A stretch of DNA of 8,514 nt from an uncultured bacterium (GTDB lineage Bacteria; Gemmatimonadota; Gemmatimonadetes; Longimicrobiales; RSA9), in assembly GCA_937995995.1 (NCBI GenBank), contig CALKIP010000080.1, positions 1-8,514 of the forward strand, read 5' to 3'. Below are positions 1 to 5,630 of this stretch, piece by piece (within the stretch, counting starts at the first letter, position 1; each line of letters starts with the position of its first letter). The position numbers and the translations under genes are program-made. Below the pieces are notes generated by a model. It was given only the letters and a program-made list of their open reading frames with translations, had not been told where the DNA came from and made no database searches.

Positions 1-871
1 GCCCCGCAGCCCCCCAGAGCCCGCAAAATCCGGGGCCCGCCGGGAGCGCGACGGCGAGTGCGATCAGCGACTGGAGGAAGAGGGCTCCGGCGAACGGCAC
101 GTCGATGCCGAAGGCACGAAACCCGAACCAGAAGCCGATGCCACTCGACAGCCAGACCCAGATCGACCAATGCGATGCGCGCAGCAACAGCAAGGGGTCA
201 CGTAACGAGGCGATCCCGGAGAGGAACGCCTCCAGCCCGTCGACGAGCGGTCTCCTGAACGAGCGAGGCAGCACGCGACTCGCCACCGCCTCCGTCGCCG
301 CGACAGCCCGGCGAGGCCAGACGACCAGGGCGAGAAGGACGAGGACGAGCACGCCCATGAGCGCCATGACGACGCGTGCCGCGCCTCCCGGATCCTGGAT
401 CCCGAGTGCTTCCAGTGCCGGAAAGCCCGGGAGCGCCATCGCCAGGAAGAGGAGTGAGACCACGACGATGCCGTCGAAGATACGCTCGAGGACGAGCGTG
501 CCGAAGGAGGCCACGACCGGAACCCGCTCCATGCGTGCCAGCGTGTACGCCCGCGCGAACTCGCCGATGCGTGCGGGGAGCACGTTGTTCGTCATGAAGC
601 CAATCATCGTCGAGCGGAAACGCGCCTGGAACGACGTCCCCTCCCGTACCGGCTGGAGCAGCGCCTTCCAGCGCCACGCACGCACCAGCATCGGCGCGAC
701 GGTGAAAACCATGGCGAGCAGGAAGAGGAGCGGATCCGCCCGCCGGATCTCGCCCAGCACCTCGCGCAGATCGACGCCACGCAGCGAGTAGACGAGCAGA
801 CCGATCCCAAGCGCGATCCCGACGATGGCCTTCCAGTCCAGGATCGGCTTGCCACGCCTCCCGGACTTCAC
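1..871 (-). CDS. UPF0104 / LPG-synthase-like membrane flippase domain protein, cut by left edge
   Basis: This is an integral membrane protein of the lysylphosphatidylglycerol synthase transmembrane (UPF0104, flippase-like) family. Such proteins are thought to move or present lipid-linked substrates at the inner membrane; the substrate here is unknown. The frame is open from a GTG at 869-871 to the window edge, giving 290 residues without a stop. Hydrophobic segments are visible at about residues 15-30, 47-63, 119-148, 167-186, 235-254 and 262-283. Family signatures are RAWRWKALL (64-72), the highly conserved NNVLPARIGEFARAY stretch (95-109), LERIFDG (128-134) and PAGPGFCG (277-284). Full-length members have about 320-350 residues, so only the last C-terminal helix or two should be missing. 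The GTG overlaps the stop of the upstream HPt-like gene (GTGA, 868-871) and an AGGTG lies about five bases before it, so the two are probably translationally coupled. No aminoacyl-transferase domain can be judged from this fragment. Confidence 0.88.
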   Translation of the reverse strand, partial: MKSGRRGKPILDWKAIVGIALGIGLLVYSLRGVDLREVLGEIRRADPLLFLLAMVFTVAPMLVRAWRWKALLQPVREGTSFQARFRSTMIGFMTNNVLPARIGEFARAYTLARMERVPVVASFGTLVLERIFDGIVVVSLLFLAMALPGFPALEALGIQDPGGAARVVMALMGVLVLVLLALVVWPRRAVAATEAVASRVLPRSFRRPLVDGLEAFLSGIASLRDPLLLLRASHWSIWVWLSSGIGFWFGFRAFGIDVPFAGALFLQSLIALAVALPAGPGFCGLWGAAG

Positions 872-2022
872 GACAGCACCTGGCGAATCAGATCGTAGAG
901 TTCTTCGAGTGCCTCGCGGGCCGTGGCGTCACGTGCGAGCCCCCGGTCAATCACGGGCCGCAGTTCCTCGGCTCGACGCAAAAGCGCCTCGCCGCGGTAA
1001 AAGAACTCCTCGATCGGTGTGGCATCGGCCGGACGCGGATCGACGTTTGCCGCTCCAGCCCGGGCTGCACCGGACCCTCTTCCGTGAGCCGGCGTCGTGT
1101 CAGCCCGTGCCACGCCGGGCGATGGGGCCCCGCCCGATTCGACGAGGCGGGCTCGGATACGCTCCAGTTCCCGCAGCGAGCCCGAACCCTCGGGAACGAC
1201 ACCCTCGAGGAGCGCCTTCTCCGCCTCCGCCAGAACGCTGCCCACCGCCTCGAATAAAGCCAGCCAATCGCCTGCGACCGCCGCGTTCCGTCGTGCGATC
1301 AGTCGGCAGACTTCCTCGACCGCGCGAAGGGCAACCGCCACGGTAGGCAACTCGTTCAGCCGGCGGGAGGTGAGAAGGGAGTGCTGCTTGCGCAGAAGCT
1401 GCTTGAGCGGCACACGGTTGCGAGGCTCGCGACGGAGCACGGGCAGCGCCTCATCCAGTAGAGCCACGATCCCGGAAACCTCGCGCGCGGCCGTGGCGAG
1501 GAACGGATCGGTGGAGGGCGGCCTTGGCGTAGCCGACGCCGCGGGAGGCGGCGTGGCCGGGGGTGCCGCCGCGACCTGCGAAGCCGACGGCAGTTCCGGT
1601 GTCGTGCGCTGTGCCACGCCCGACGTCGAAGGCCGGTGCGCGGGTGGATTCCCCGCCGCGATCTGCCCCGGTAGTCGCAGGCGCTCGAGCGCCTGTAAAA
1701 GCCGGGCCTCCTGGGCCTCTTCGGCTTCGGTGCCGTGGATCAGCGCGCGGAGATCGTCGACCGTGGCGTGTGCGGCATCGCGCAGTGAGGCGTCCCAGGA
1801 CACGACGTGGCTGACCAGAGCACGCGCCGTCGCCTCGAATGCCCGGGCCAGCTTCAGCACGCGGTCCTCGCCCGCCATCTGTGCACTGCCACGGAGCAGG
1901 CGGGCCACTCGCAGGAGCTCGGCGCCATCGATGTCGCCACCCGCGGGCGACGCGATGACCGCCTCGATGCGGCGCAGGCAGTCGTCGGCTTCGGAGGAGA
2001 AGAAATCTCGGAGTGTCGACAT
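868..2022 (-). CDS. Degenerate HPt-like three-module protein
   Basis: This 384-residue protein resembles histidine phosphotransfer (HPt) proteins of the CheA type but looks catalytically eroded. Module 1 (residues 1-118) is helical; its segment RVARLLRGSA (38-47) aligns with the HPt consensus RaaHtLKGsA, with Arg41 where the phospho-accepting His should be. A Pro/Ala/Thr-rich, probably disordered linker follows (about 120-172). Module 2 (173-295) has LLRKQHSLLTS (209-219), which retains a His (214) in the right register but lacks the Lys-Gly after it. A second Ala/Gly/Pro-rich linker (296-333) leads to a short helical C-terminal module (336-384) starting PIEEFFYRGEALLRRA. There is no kinase, receiver or CheW domain. 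The ATG sits 12 bases after the pdxJ stop, with a weak AAGAG as possible ribosome binding site. The resemblance to HPt-annotated proteins of Gemmatimonadota is from memory. A scaffold or binding role is inference; phosphotransfer is doubtful. Confidence 0.8.
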   Translation of the reverse strand: MSTLRDFFSSEADDCLRRIEAVIASPAGGDIDGAELLRVARLLRGSAQMAGEDRVLKLARAFEATARALVSHVVSWDASLRDAAHATVDDLRALIHGTEAEEAQEARLLQALERLRLPGQIAAGNPPAHRPSTSGVAQRTTPELPSASQVAAAPPATPPPAASATPRPPSTDPFLATAAREVSGIVALLDEALPVLRREPRNRVPLKQLLRKQHSLLTSRRLNELPTVAVALRAVEEVCRLIARRNAAVAGDWLALFEAVGSVLAEAEKALLEGVVPEGSGSLRELERIRARLVESGGAPSPGVARADTTPAHGRGSGAARAGAANVDPRPADATPIEEFFYRGEALLRRAEELRPVIDRGLARDATAREALEELYDLIRQVLS

Positions 2023-2034
2023 CGTGGCTCTTAA

Positions 2035-2784
2035 CTAGCGCTCGTCCGTGAAGGCTCGTGCGGCGCGGACGATCTCCTTCATCTCCCGCACCGCCCGTTC
2101 CAACCCGACCAGCACGGCACGACTCACCACGCTGTGGCCGATGTTGAGCTCTTCGATCTCGGGGATCGCGGCAACGGGCGTCACGTTCTCGTACGTGAGC
2201 CCGTGGCCTGCGTGCACATCGAGGCCGAGTGACCGAGCGCGCGCCGCCGCACTGCGCAGGCGCTGAAGCTCGGGCCCCGTGCCGAGTGCGGAGCGGGCGT
2301 AGCTTTTTGCGTACTCGCCCGTGTGCAACTCGATCGCGTCCGTGCCGAGCTCGGCGGCGAAGCCGATCGCCTCGGGATCGGGATCGACGAAGAGCGACGT
2401 CCGGATCCCGGCCTCGCGCAGCCGCTCCAGCGCACCGGCCACCTTCCGCCGCGATTCTGCCGAGGCAAGGGCGAGCCCTCCCTCGGTGGTCACCTCATCG
2501 CGGCGCTCGGGGACGAGCGTGGCGGCCAGCGGCCGCACCTCGAGCGCGATCTCCAGCACATCGGTCTCTGCGGCGAGCTCGAAGTTGATCCCCGTGCGCA
2601 CCGTCTCGGCGAGGAGCCGCACGTCACGATCCTGGATATGGCGCCGATCCTCGCGCAGGTGGATCGTGATCCCGTCGGCGCCGCCCAGCTCGGCGAGCAC
2701 GGCCGCGCGTACGGGGTCCGGCTCATCCGTGAGACGCGCCTGCCGTACGGTCGCCACGTGGTCTATGTTGATATGCAGTCGCAT
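2035..2784 (-). CDS. pdxJ: Pyridoxine 5'-phosphate synthase PdxJ
   Basis: PdxJ catalyses the last ring-forming step of the DXP-dependent vitamin B6 pathway: it condenses 1-deoxy-xylulose 5-phosphate with 3-amino-2-oxopropyl phosphate to give pyridoxine 5'-phosphate, in the cytosol. The 249-residue length is normal for this TIM-barrel family. Signatures are the N-terminal NIDHVATVRQAR (6-17), ADGITIHLREDRRHI (36-50) with catalytic His42, INFELA (66-71) with the catalytic Glu69, the phosphate-site region around HTGEYA (154-159), HAGHGLTYEN (191-200) and the C-terminal ELNIGHSVVSRA (212-223). All expected active-site residues appear intact. Its ATG overlaps the stop of the DUF2520 gene by one base (TGATG), and no strong Shine-Dalgarno sequence is visible, so translation probably depends on re-initiation from upstream. 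Its partner genes (pdxA, dxs) are not in the window. Confidence 0.97.
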   Translation of the reverse strand: MRLHINIDHVATVRQARLTDEPDPVRAAVLAELGGADGITIHLREDRRHIQDRDVRLLAETVRTGINFELAAETDVLEIALEVRPLAATLVPERRDEVTTEGGLALASAESRRKVAGALERLREAGIRTSLFVDPDPEAIGFAAELGTDAIELHTGEYAKSYARSALGTGPELQRLRSAAARARSLGLDVHAGHGLTYENVTPVAAIPEIEELNIGHSVVSRAVLVGLERAVREMKEIVRAARAFTDER

Positions 2785-3656
2785 CAGTCGATCGATAGAA
2801 GGGCTTCCAGCTCGGCGACGCGATGGTCGTCGAGTCCCGCGGCCCGGGCCAGATTCACGGTCTCCAGGCCGAGCGCGGAATATAGCGCACGCGCCTCGGG
2901 GGACAACCGAGCCAGGTGCAATCGCACGGTGTCGATGTCGCCCCGGGCGATCGGTCCGGTAAGCGCCGCGGAAAGTCCGAGTTGTTCGAGGTTCTCCAGC
3001 GTGCCGCGCACCAGAGGCAGGATCGCGGGGAATGCATCCTCATCGGGCACGCCGGCCTCTTTCAGGAGCCGCGCCGCGATCGCGACGAGGGTGACGAAGT
3101 AGTTGGACGCGAGGACTGCCGCCGCGTGATAGATCGGTCGAAGCGTGGGCGGAATGACGAAGGGCCGGCCCTGGAGTGCACGCACCAACCGCTTCCCCGC
3201 GGCCAGGGCGCCGGGCTCGCCTGCCAGTGCGTAGGCGGTGCCGACCAGCCGGTCGCCCGCGGACCACGGGTCCGCCACCGTCTGTAGCGGGTGCAGCGAG
3301 CCGACGGCGTAGCCCACACTGTGCAACGGCGCCAGCACATCGGTCGTGAGCGCACCCGCCAGGTGGAACGCGGCGCAGTCCACCGGTGAATCGCCGTATC
3401 CCGCCACGCCCTGGGCCACCGCGCCGAGTCTGTCGTCCGGCACGGCCAGGATCAGGATCGTCGCATCCTGCGGAACCGGACCCGGGCCCATGAGGTAATC
3501 GACGCTCGCCCGGCGGGCATTGAAGATCGGGTGCGGCGGCGGTTCCGCCTCGCGGCCGATGTACGTCAGGCGCGGTATCTCGACCGACTGGACGAGTGCC
3601 GCGCCCAACGCGAGCCCCATTCGGCCCGGTCCCACGATGACGACGTGCTCGTTCAT
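2784..3656 (-). CDS. Rossmann-like / DUF2520 NAD(P)-binding protein
   Basis: This 290-residue protein has the two-domain layout of the Rossmann-like plus DUF2520 family, which resembles pyrroline-5-carboxylate reductase and ketopantoate reductase. The N-terminal dinucleotide-binding loop is VGPGRMG (8-14), followed by the second Rossmann strand motif ILAVPDD (69-75). Family-typical stretches are FHLAGAL (97-103), GSLHPLQTV (119-127), YHAAAVLASNY (176-186) in the long C-terminal helix, and ALTGPIARGD (231-240). The exact substrate is not established for most members. From memory, relatives have been linked to ketopantoate reduction (PanG-type) in coenzyme A synthesis, so a vitamin or cofactor reductase role is plausible but not shown. 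The ATG overlaps the hflX stop by four bases (ATGA), and the stop overlaps the pdxJ start by one base. No pan gene is visible here. I am confident of the family and not of the reaction. Confidence 0.88.
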   Translation of the reverse strand: MNEHVVIVGPGRMGLALGAALVQSVEIPRLTYIGREAEPPPHPIFNARRASVDYLMGPGPVPQDATILILAVPDDRLGAVAQGVAGYGDSPVDCAAFHLAGALTTDVLAPLHSVGYAVGSLHPLQTVADPWSAGDRLVGTAYALAGEPGALAAGKRLVRALQGRPFVIPPTLRPIYHAAAVLASNYFVTLVAIAARLLKEAGVPDEDAFPAILPLVRGTLENLEQLGLSAALTGPIARGDIDTVRLHLARLSPEARALYSALGLETVNLARAAGLDDHRVAELEALLSID

Positions 3657-4927
3657 GCCGAGCCGGATATGGCTACTCCGTCACGCTGCCGGAGCCGACC
3701 GAGCGCCGGCTTCGGAATCCGTGCTACGACGTTGATCATGGTATCGGCCTGCTCGAAGGCAAGGACCTCGCCCTCCCTGTAGACCGCGGCGAGCGCTTCG
3801 CCGTCCTGGACCGGGATGCTCAGGTGCACCTGCGGCCGCTGCGCCAGCAGCGCGTCGTGGATCCGCGTACGAAGCGCCTCGAGCCCGCCGTCCTCGACCG
3901 CCGACGAGAAGACGCACGCCTCGCCGTACACCTCCGGAACCCGATCGCGTAGTGCCGCCTCCTCCTCGTGCGTGAGCTGGTCGACCTTGTTGAAGACCAG
4001 GATCACCGGCCGATCGGCGACCCCCAGTTCCTCGAGCACCCCCTCGACGACCGCCTTGTGCTCCTCCCAACTCGGGTGCGACGCATCGATGACGTGGAGC
4101 AGCACATCCGCCTCACGCGTCTCCTCGAGCGTGGCGCGGAACGAGGCCACCAGGTCGTGCGGAAGCTTGCGGATGAAGCCGACCGTGTCGGTGACCAGGA
4201 CGTGTGTCCCGTTCCCGAGATCGACCGTGCGCGTGGCCGGATCCAGCGTGGCGAAGAGGCGGTCCTCGACGAACAGCTCGCTTCCCGCCAGCTTGCGCAG
4301 GATCGAAGACTTGCCCGCGTTCGTGTACCCGACGAGTGCGACCCGGAACTCGCCCGCCCTGCCCTTGCGCTGCGTGGCGCGGCGGCGGGCCACGATCTCG
4401 AGCTTGGCACGCAGGTCACGGATGCGCCGGCCGATCAGCCGACGGTCCGTCTCGAGCTGCGTCTCACCCGGGCCGCGCAGCCCGATGCCACCACGGATCC
4501 GCTCCAGGTGTGTCCACATCCGCTTCAGACGCGGAAGCAGGTACTGGAGCTGCGCCAACTCGACCTGGAGCTGGGCCTCGTGCGTCCTGGCTCGAGTGGC
4601 GAAGATGTCGAGGATCAACTCGGTGCGGTCCATGATCCGCACCTCGAGCGCATTCCCGAGATTTTTGCCCTGGGCCGGCGAGAGGTCCTCGTCGAAGATG
4701 ACCAGCGTTGCGCCGGTCACGGCGACCCGCTGCCTCAGCTCGGTCACCTTGCCTTCGCCGAGGTAGTACTTGGGATGCGGCGAATCCAGCCGCTGAATGA
4801 GGGTACCGACGACGGTCGCGCCGGCGGTGTCGGCCAAACGAGCGAGCTCGTGGAGGTGCTCCTCGGCGATGTGAGGCGGCACGTCCTTCGTGGGCGCGGA
4901 GACCAGGACCGCGCGCTCCTCCGGCAT
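3653..4927 (-). CDS. hflX: GTPase HflX
   Basis: HflX is a ribosome-associated GTPase that binds the 50S subunit and splits or rescues stalled ribosomes, often under heat stress. The 424-residue protein has the HflX N-terminal domain (about 1-135, with HPKYYLGEGKVTEL at 51-64), a helical linker containing the signature RGGIGLRGPGETQLETDRR (145-163), and the GTPase domain. In the latter, G1 is GYTNAGKSS (200-208), G2 lies in LFATLDPATR (224-233), G3 is DTVGF (247-251), G4 is NKVD (313-316) and G5 is SSAVEDGG (341-348). A short C-terminal domain ends the protein. Every GTPase motif is intact. It is the first gene of the left operon, behind a consensus -10 box. The start is uncertain: the ATG at 4925-4927 has no nearby Shine-Dalgarno sequence, while AAAGGAG at 4959-4965 sits seven bases before an in-frame ATC (4949-4951). 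The frame upstream of the ATG is open through that point. Confidence 0.96.
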   Translation of the reverse strand: MPEERAVLVSAPTKDVPPHIAEEHLHELARLADTAGATVVGTLIQRLDSPHPKYYLGEGKVTELRQRVAVTGATLVIFDEDLSPAQGKNLGNALEVRIMDRTELILDIFATRARTHEAQLQVELAQLQYLLPRLKRMWTHLERIRGGIGLRGPGETQLETDRRLIGRRIRDLRAKLEIVARRRATQRKGRAGEFRVALVGYTNAGKSSILRKLAGSELFVEDRLFATLDPATRTVDLGNGTHVLVTDTVGFIRKLPHDLVASFRATLEETREADVLLHVIDASHPSWEEHKAVVEGVLEELGVADRPVILVFNKVDQLTHEEEAALRDRVPEVYGEACVFSSAVEDGGLEALRTRIHDALLAQRPQVHLSIPVQDGEALAAVYREGEVLAFEQADTMINVVARIPKPALGRLRQRDGVAISGSA

Positions 4928-4958
4928 TTCGGTCGAAATCGATTGACGGATAAACGGA

Positions 4959-4965
4959 CTCCTTT
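4959..4965 (-). promoter_or_regulatory. Strong Shine-Dalgarno AAAGGAG in hflX leader, far from the first ATG
   Basis: On the minus strand the leader of hflX reads AAAGGAG, a near-ideal Shine-Dalgarno sequence. The annotated ATG is 31 bases further downstream, far beyond normal spacing (about 5-10). No ATG, GTG or TTG occurs at a normal distance in any frame, but an ATC in frame with hflX does (4949-4951, seven bases away). It would add eight residues ending SISTE before the Met. Confidence 0.6.
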
Positions 4966-4984
4966 CGCGTAGGCTTCGATCCCT

Positions 4985-4990
4985 ATTATA
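4985..4990 (-). promoter_or_regulatory. Consensus -10 box TATAAT for the hflX operon
   Basis: A perfect TATAAT reads on the minus strand, standing out in very GC-rich DNA and lying 57 bases upstream of the hflX ATG. Transcription would begin near 4977-4979 and leave a leader of about 50 bases. No TTGACA-like -35 is present at 16-18 bases; that place is occupied by the loop and stem of the hairpin at 4993-5026, so the promoter may depend on an activator or on the -10 alone. No extended TGn element is seen. Confidence 0.55.
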
Positions 4991-4992
4991 CC

Positions 4993-5026
4993 CCCGCCGG
5001 CGCCGGCCGTTCTGCCGGTCGGCGGG
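4993..5026 (-). terminator. GC-rich hairpin after the lipoprotein gene, no U-tract
   Basis: A two-part stem lies three bases after the stop codon of the lipoprotein gene. CCCGCCG pairs with CGGCGGG (7 bp), then after a one- versus three-base internal loop CCGGC pairs with GCCGG (5 bp), closing a six-base loop (AGAACG on the minus strand). The stem is followed by GGTATAATAGGG and not by a run of T, so it lacks the second half of a classical intrinsic terminator. It may act as a U-less terminator or as an mRNA 3'-end stabiliser. Confidence 0.45.
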
Positions 5027-5029
5027 CGC

Positions 5030-5512
5030 TCAGCGTGAACTCAGAACCGCTACCGTCCCGCTGTGTCGGTAGGGGATCTCCGTCGAGATCGGCTCCCTCA
5101 GCATGACCGTGCCCTGCACGCGGTAGTCCACGGTTCCGGTCCGAAGGACCGACTGAACCGCACCGCCGAGGCCACGATAGGTGAACTCGACCGGTATCTC
5201 CAGCACCGTACTGTCATTGGCGCCGACGCGTACATCTTCACGGAACGTGCCCGTCGCGACATCGGCCCACTCCTGCCTGCCGTCGCCGGGCTCGCTCAGA
5301 TCCAGATCATAGGTCAGTCCGGCGGCCTCGAGGCCGAAGCTGTTCGGGTTGATCACGCTCAGGCGGACGTAAAGCAATCCACCCTCGAGCCCGACGCCGC
5401 CCAGGCGCACTCCGGCCAGCCGTACTTCGGGCTCCTGGATGTCCGGGACGCACGCCGCAGCCGTCCAGACCAGCAGGAGCATGCCGAAAAGTGCCTTGGC
5501 CAATGGTTTCAT
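5030..5512 (-). CDS. LEA type 2 / WHy-domain lipoprotein
   Basis: This small secreted lipoprotein has 160 residues. Residues 1-20 form a signal peptide: MKPLAK, then a hydrophobic core (ALFGMLLLVWTAAA) ending in a lipobox with Cys21 as the lipid-modified residue. The following residue is Val, not Asp, which in proteobacterial terms would favour the outer membrane. The rest is a beta-rich LEA_2/WHy domain with the hallmark VINPNSFGL (53-61) and TYDLDL (67-72). LEA-2 domains are associated with desiccation or stress tolerance in plants; the bacterial lipoprotein versions are poorly understood. The start at 5510-5512 is chosen because AGGAGG lies five bases upstream and the signal peptide begins there; an in-frame ATG 30 bases further upstream would add a charged, unlikely MDLRHDQEGP extension. 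It appears to be monocistronic, with its own candidate promoter and a hairpin after the stop. Confidence 0.85.
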   Translation of the reverse strand: MKPLAKALFGMLLLVWTAAACVPDIQEPEVRLAGVRLGGVGLEGGLLYVRLSVINPNSFGLEAAGLTYDLDLSEPGDGRQEWADVATGTFREDVRVGANDSTVLEIPVEFTYRGLGGAVQSVLRTGTVDYRVQGTVMLREPISTEIPYRHSGTVAVLSSR

Positions 5513-5517
5513 CGGAC

Positions 5518-5523
5518 CCTCCT
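5518..5523 (-). promoter_or_regulatory. Shine-Dalgarno AGGAGG deciding the lipoprotein start
   Basis: On the minus strand AGGAGG is followed by five bases and then the ATG at 5510-5512. This settles the start against the upstream in-frame ATG at 5540-5542, which precedes this site. Confidence 0.75.
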
Positions 5524-5582
5524 GATCGTGTCTCAGGTCCATGCGCGGCGCATTCGAGATCGCCGCACCTCTCGCTCGATTG

Positions 5583-5611
5583 ATTGTCGCTCACATGCTC
5601 CGACGATGCAA
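5583..5611 (-). promoter_or_regulatory. Candidate sigma-70-type promoter for the lipoprotein gene
   Basis: On the minus strand TTGCAT (5606-5611) is separated by exactly 17 bases from GACAAT (5583-5588). Matches to consensus are three of six and four of six. It lies about 70 bases upstream of the lipoprotein start and directly after the hairpin that follows rarA. It is weak by sequence alone, but the spacing and position are right. Confidence 0.35.
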
Positions 5612-5629
5612 CGCCGGCACATCCGGGCG
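5612..5629 (-). terminator. Short hairpin immediately after rarA, no U-tract
   Basis: One base after the rarA stop codon, CGCCCGG and CCGGCG (minus strand) can pair as six base pairs with one bulged C around a five-base loop. Only two T follow, so it is at best a weak terminator-like element. It abuts the -35 of the lipoprotein promoter candidate. Confidence 0.3.
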
Positions 5630-5630
5630 C

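Noticed and set aside
1097..2038. A 313-residue plus-strand frame opposite the HPt-like gene
   Set aside because: It has Ser/Arg/Ala-rich composition typical of an antisense frame, no ribosome binding site, and the minus-strand frame has recognisable HPt features and operon context.
4934..4950. The AATCGATT palindrome in the hflX leader as an operator
   Set aside because: An eight-base palindrome is too short and occurs only once here. The similar CAATCAATCG upstream of the lipoprotein gene does not share its symmetry.
3968..4972. A 334-residue plus-strand open frame opposite hflX
   Set aside because: It is antisense to a gene with complete GTPase motifs. Long antisense frames are expected in GC-rich DNA with strong third-position bias. 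The product is rich in charged residues and resembles no family.
5510..5542. Upstream ATG at 5542 as the lipoprotein start
   Set aside because: It would place the charged MDLRHDQEGP before the signal peptide and ignores the AGGAGG located five bases before the ATG at 5512.
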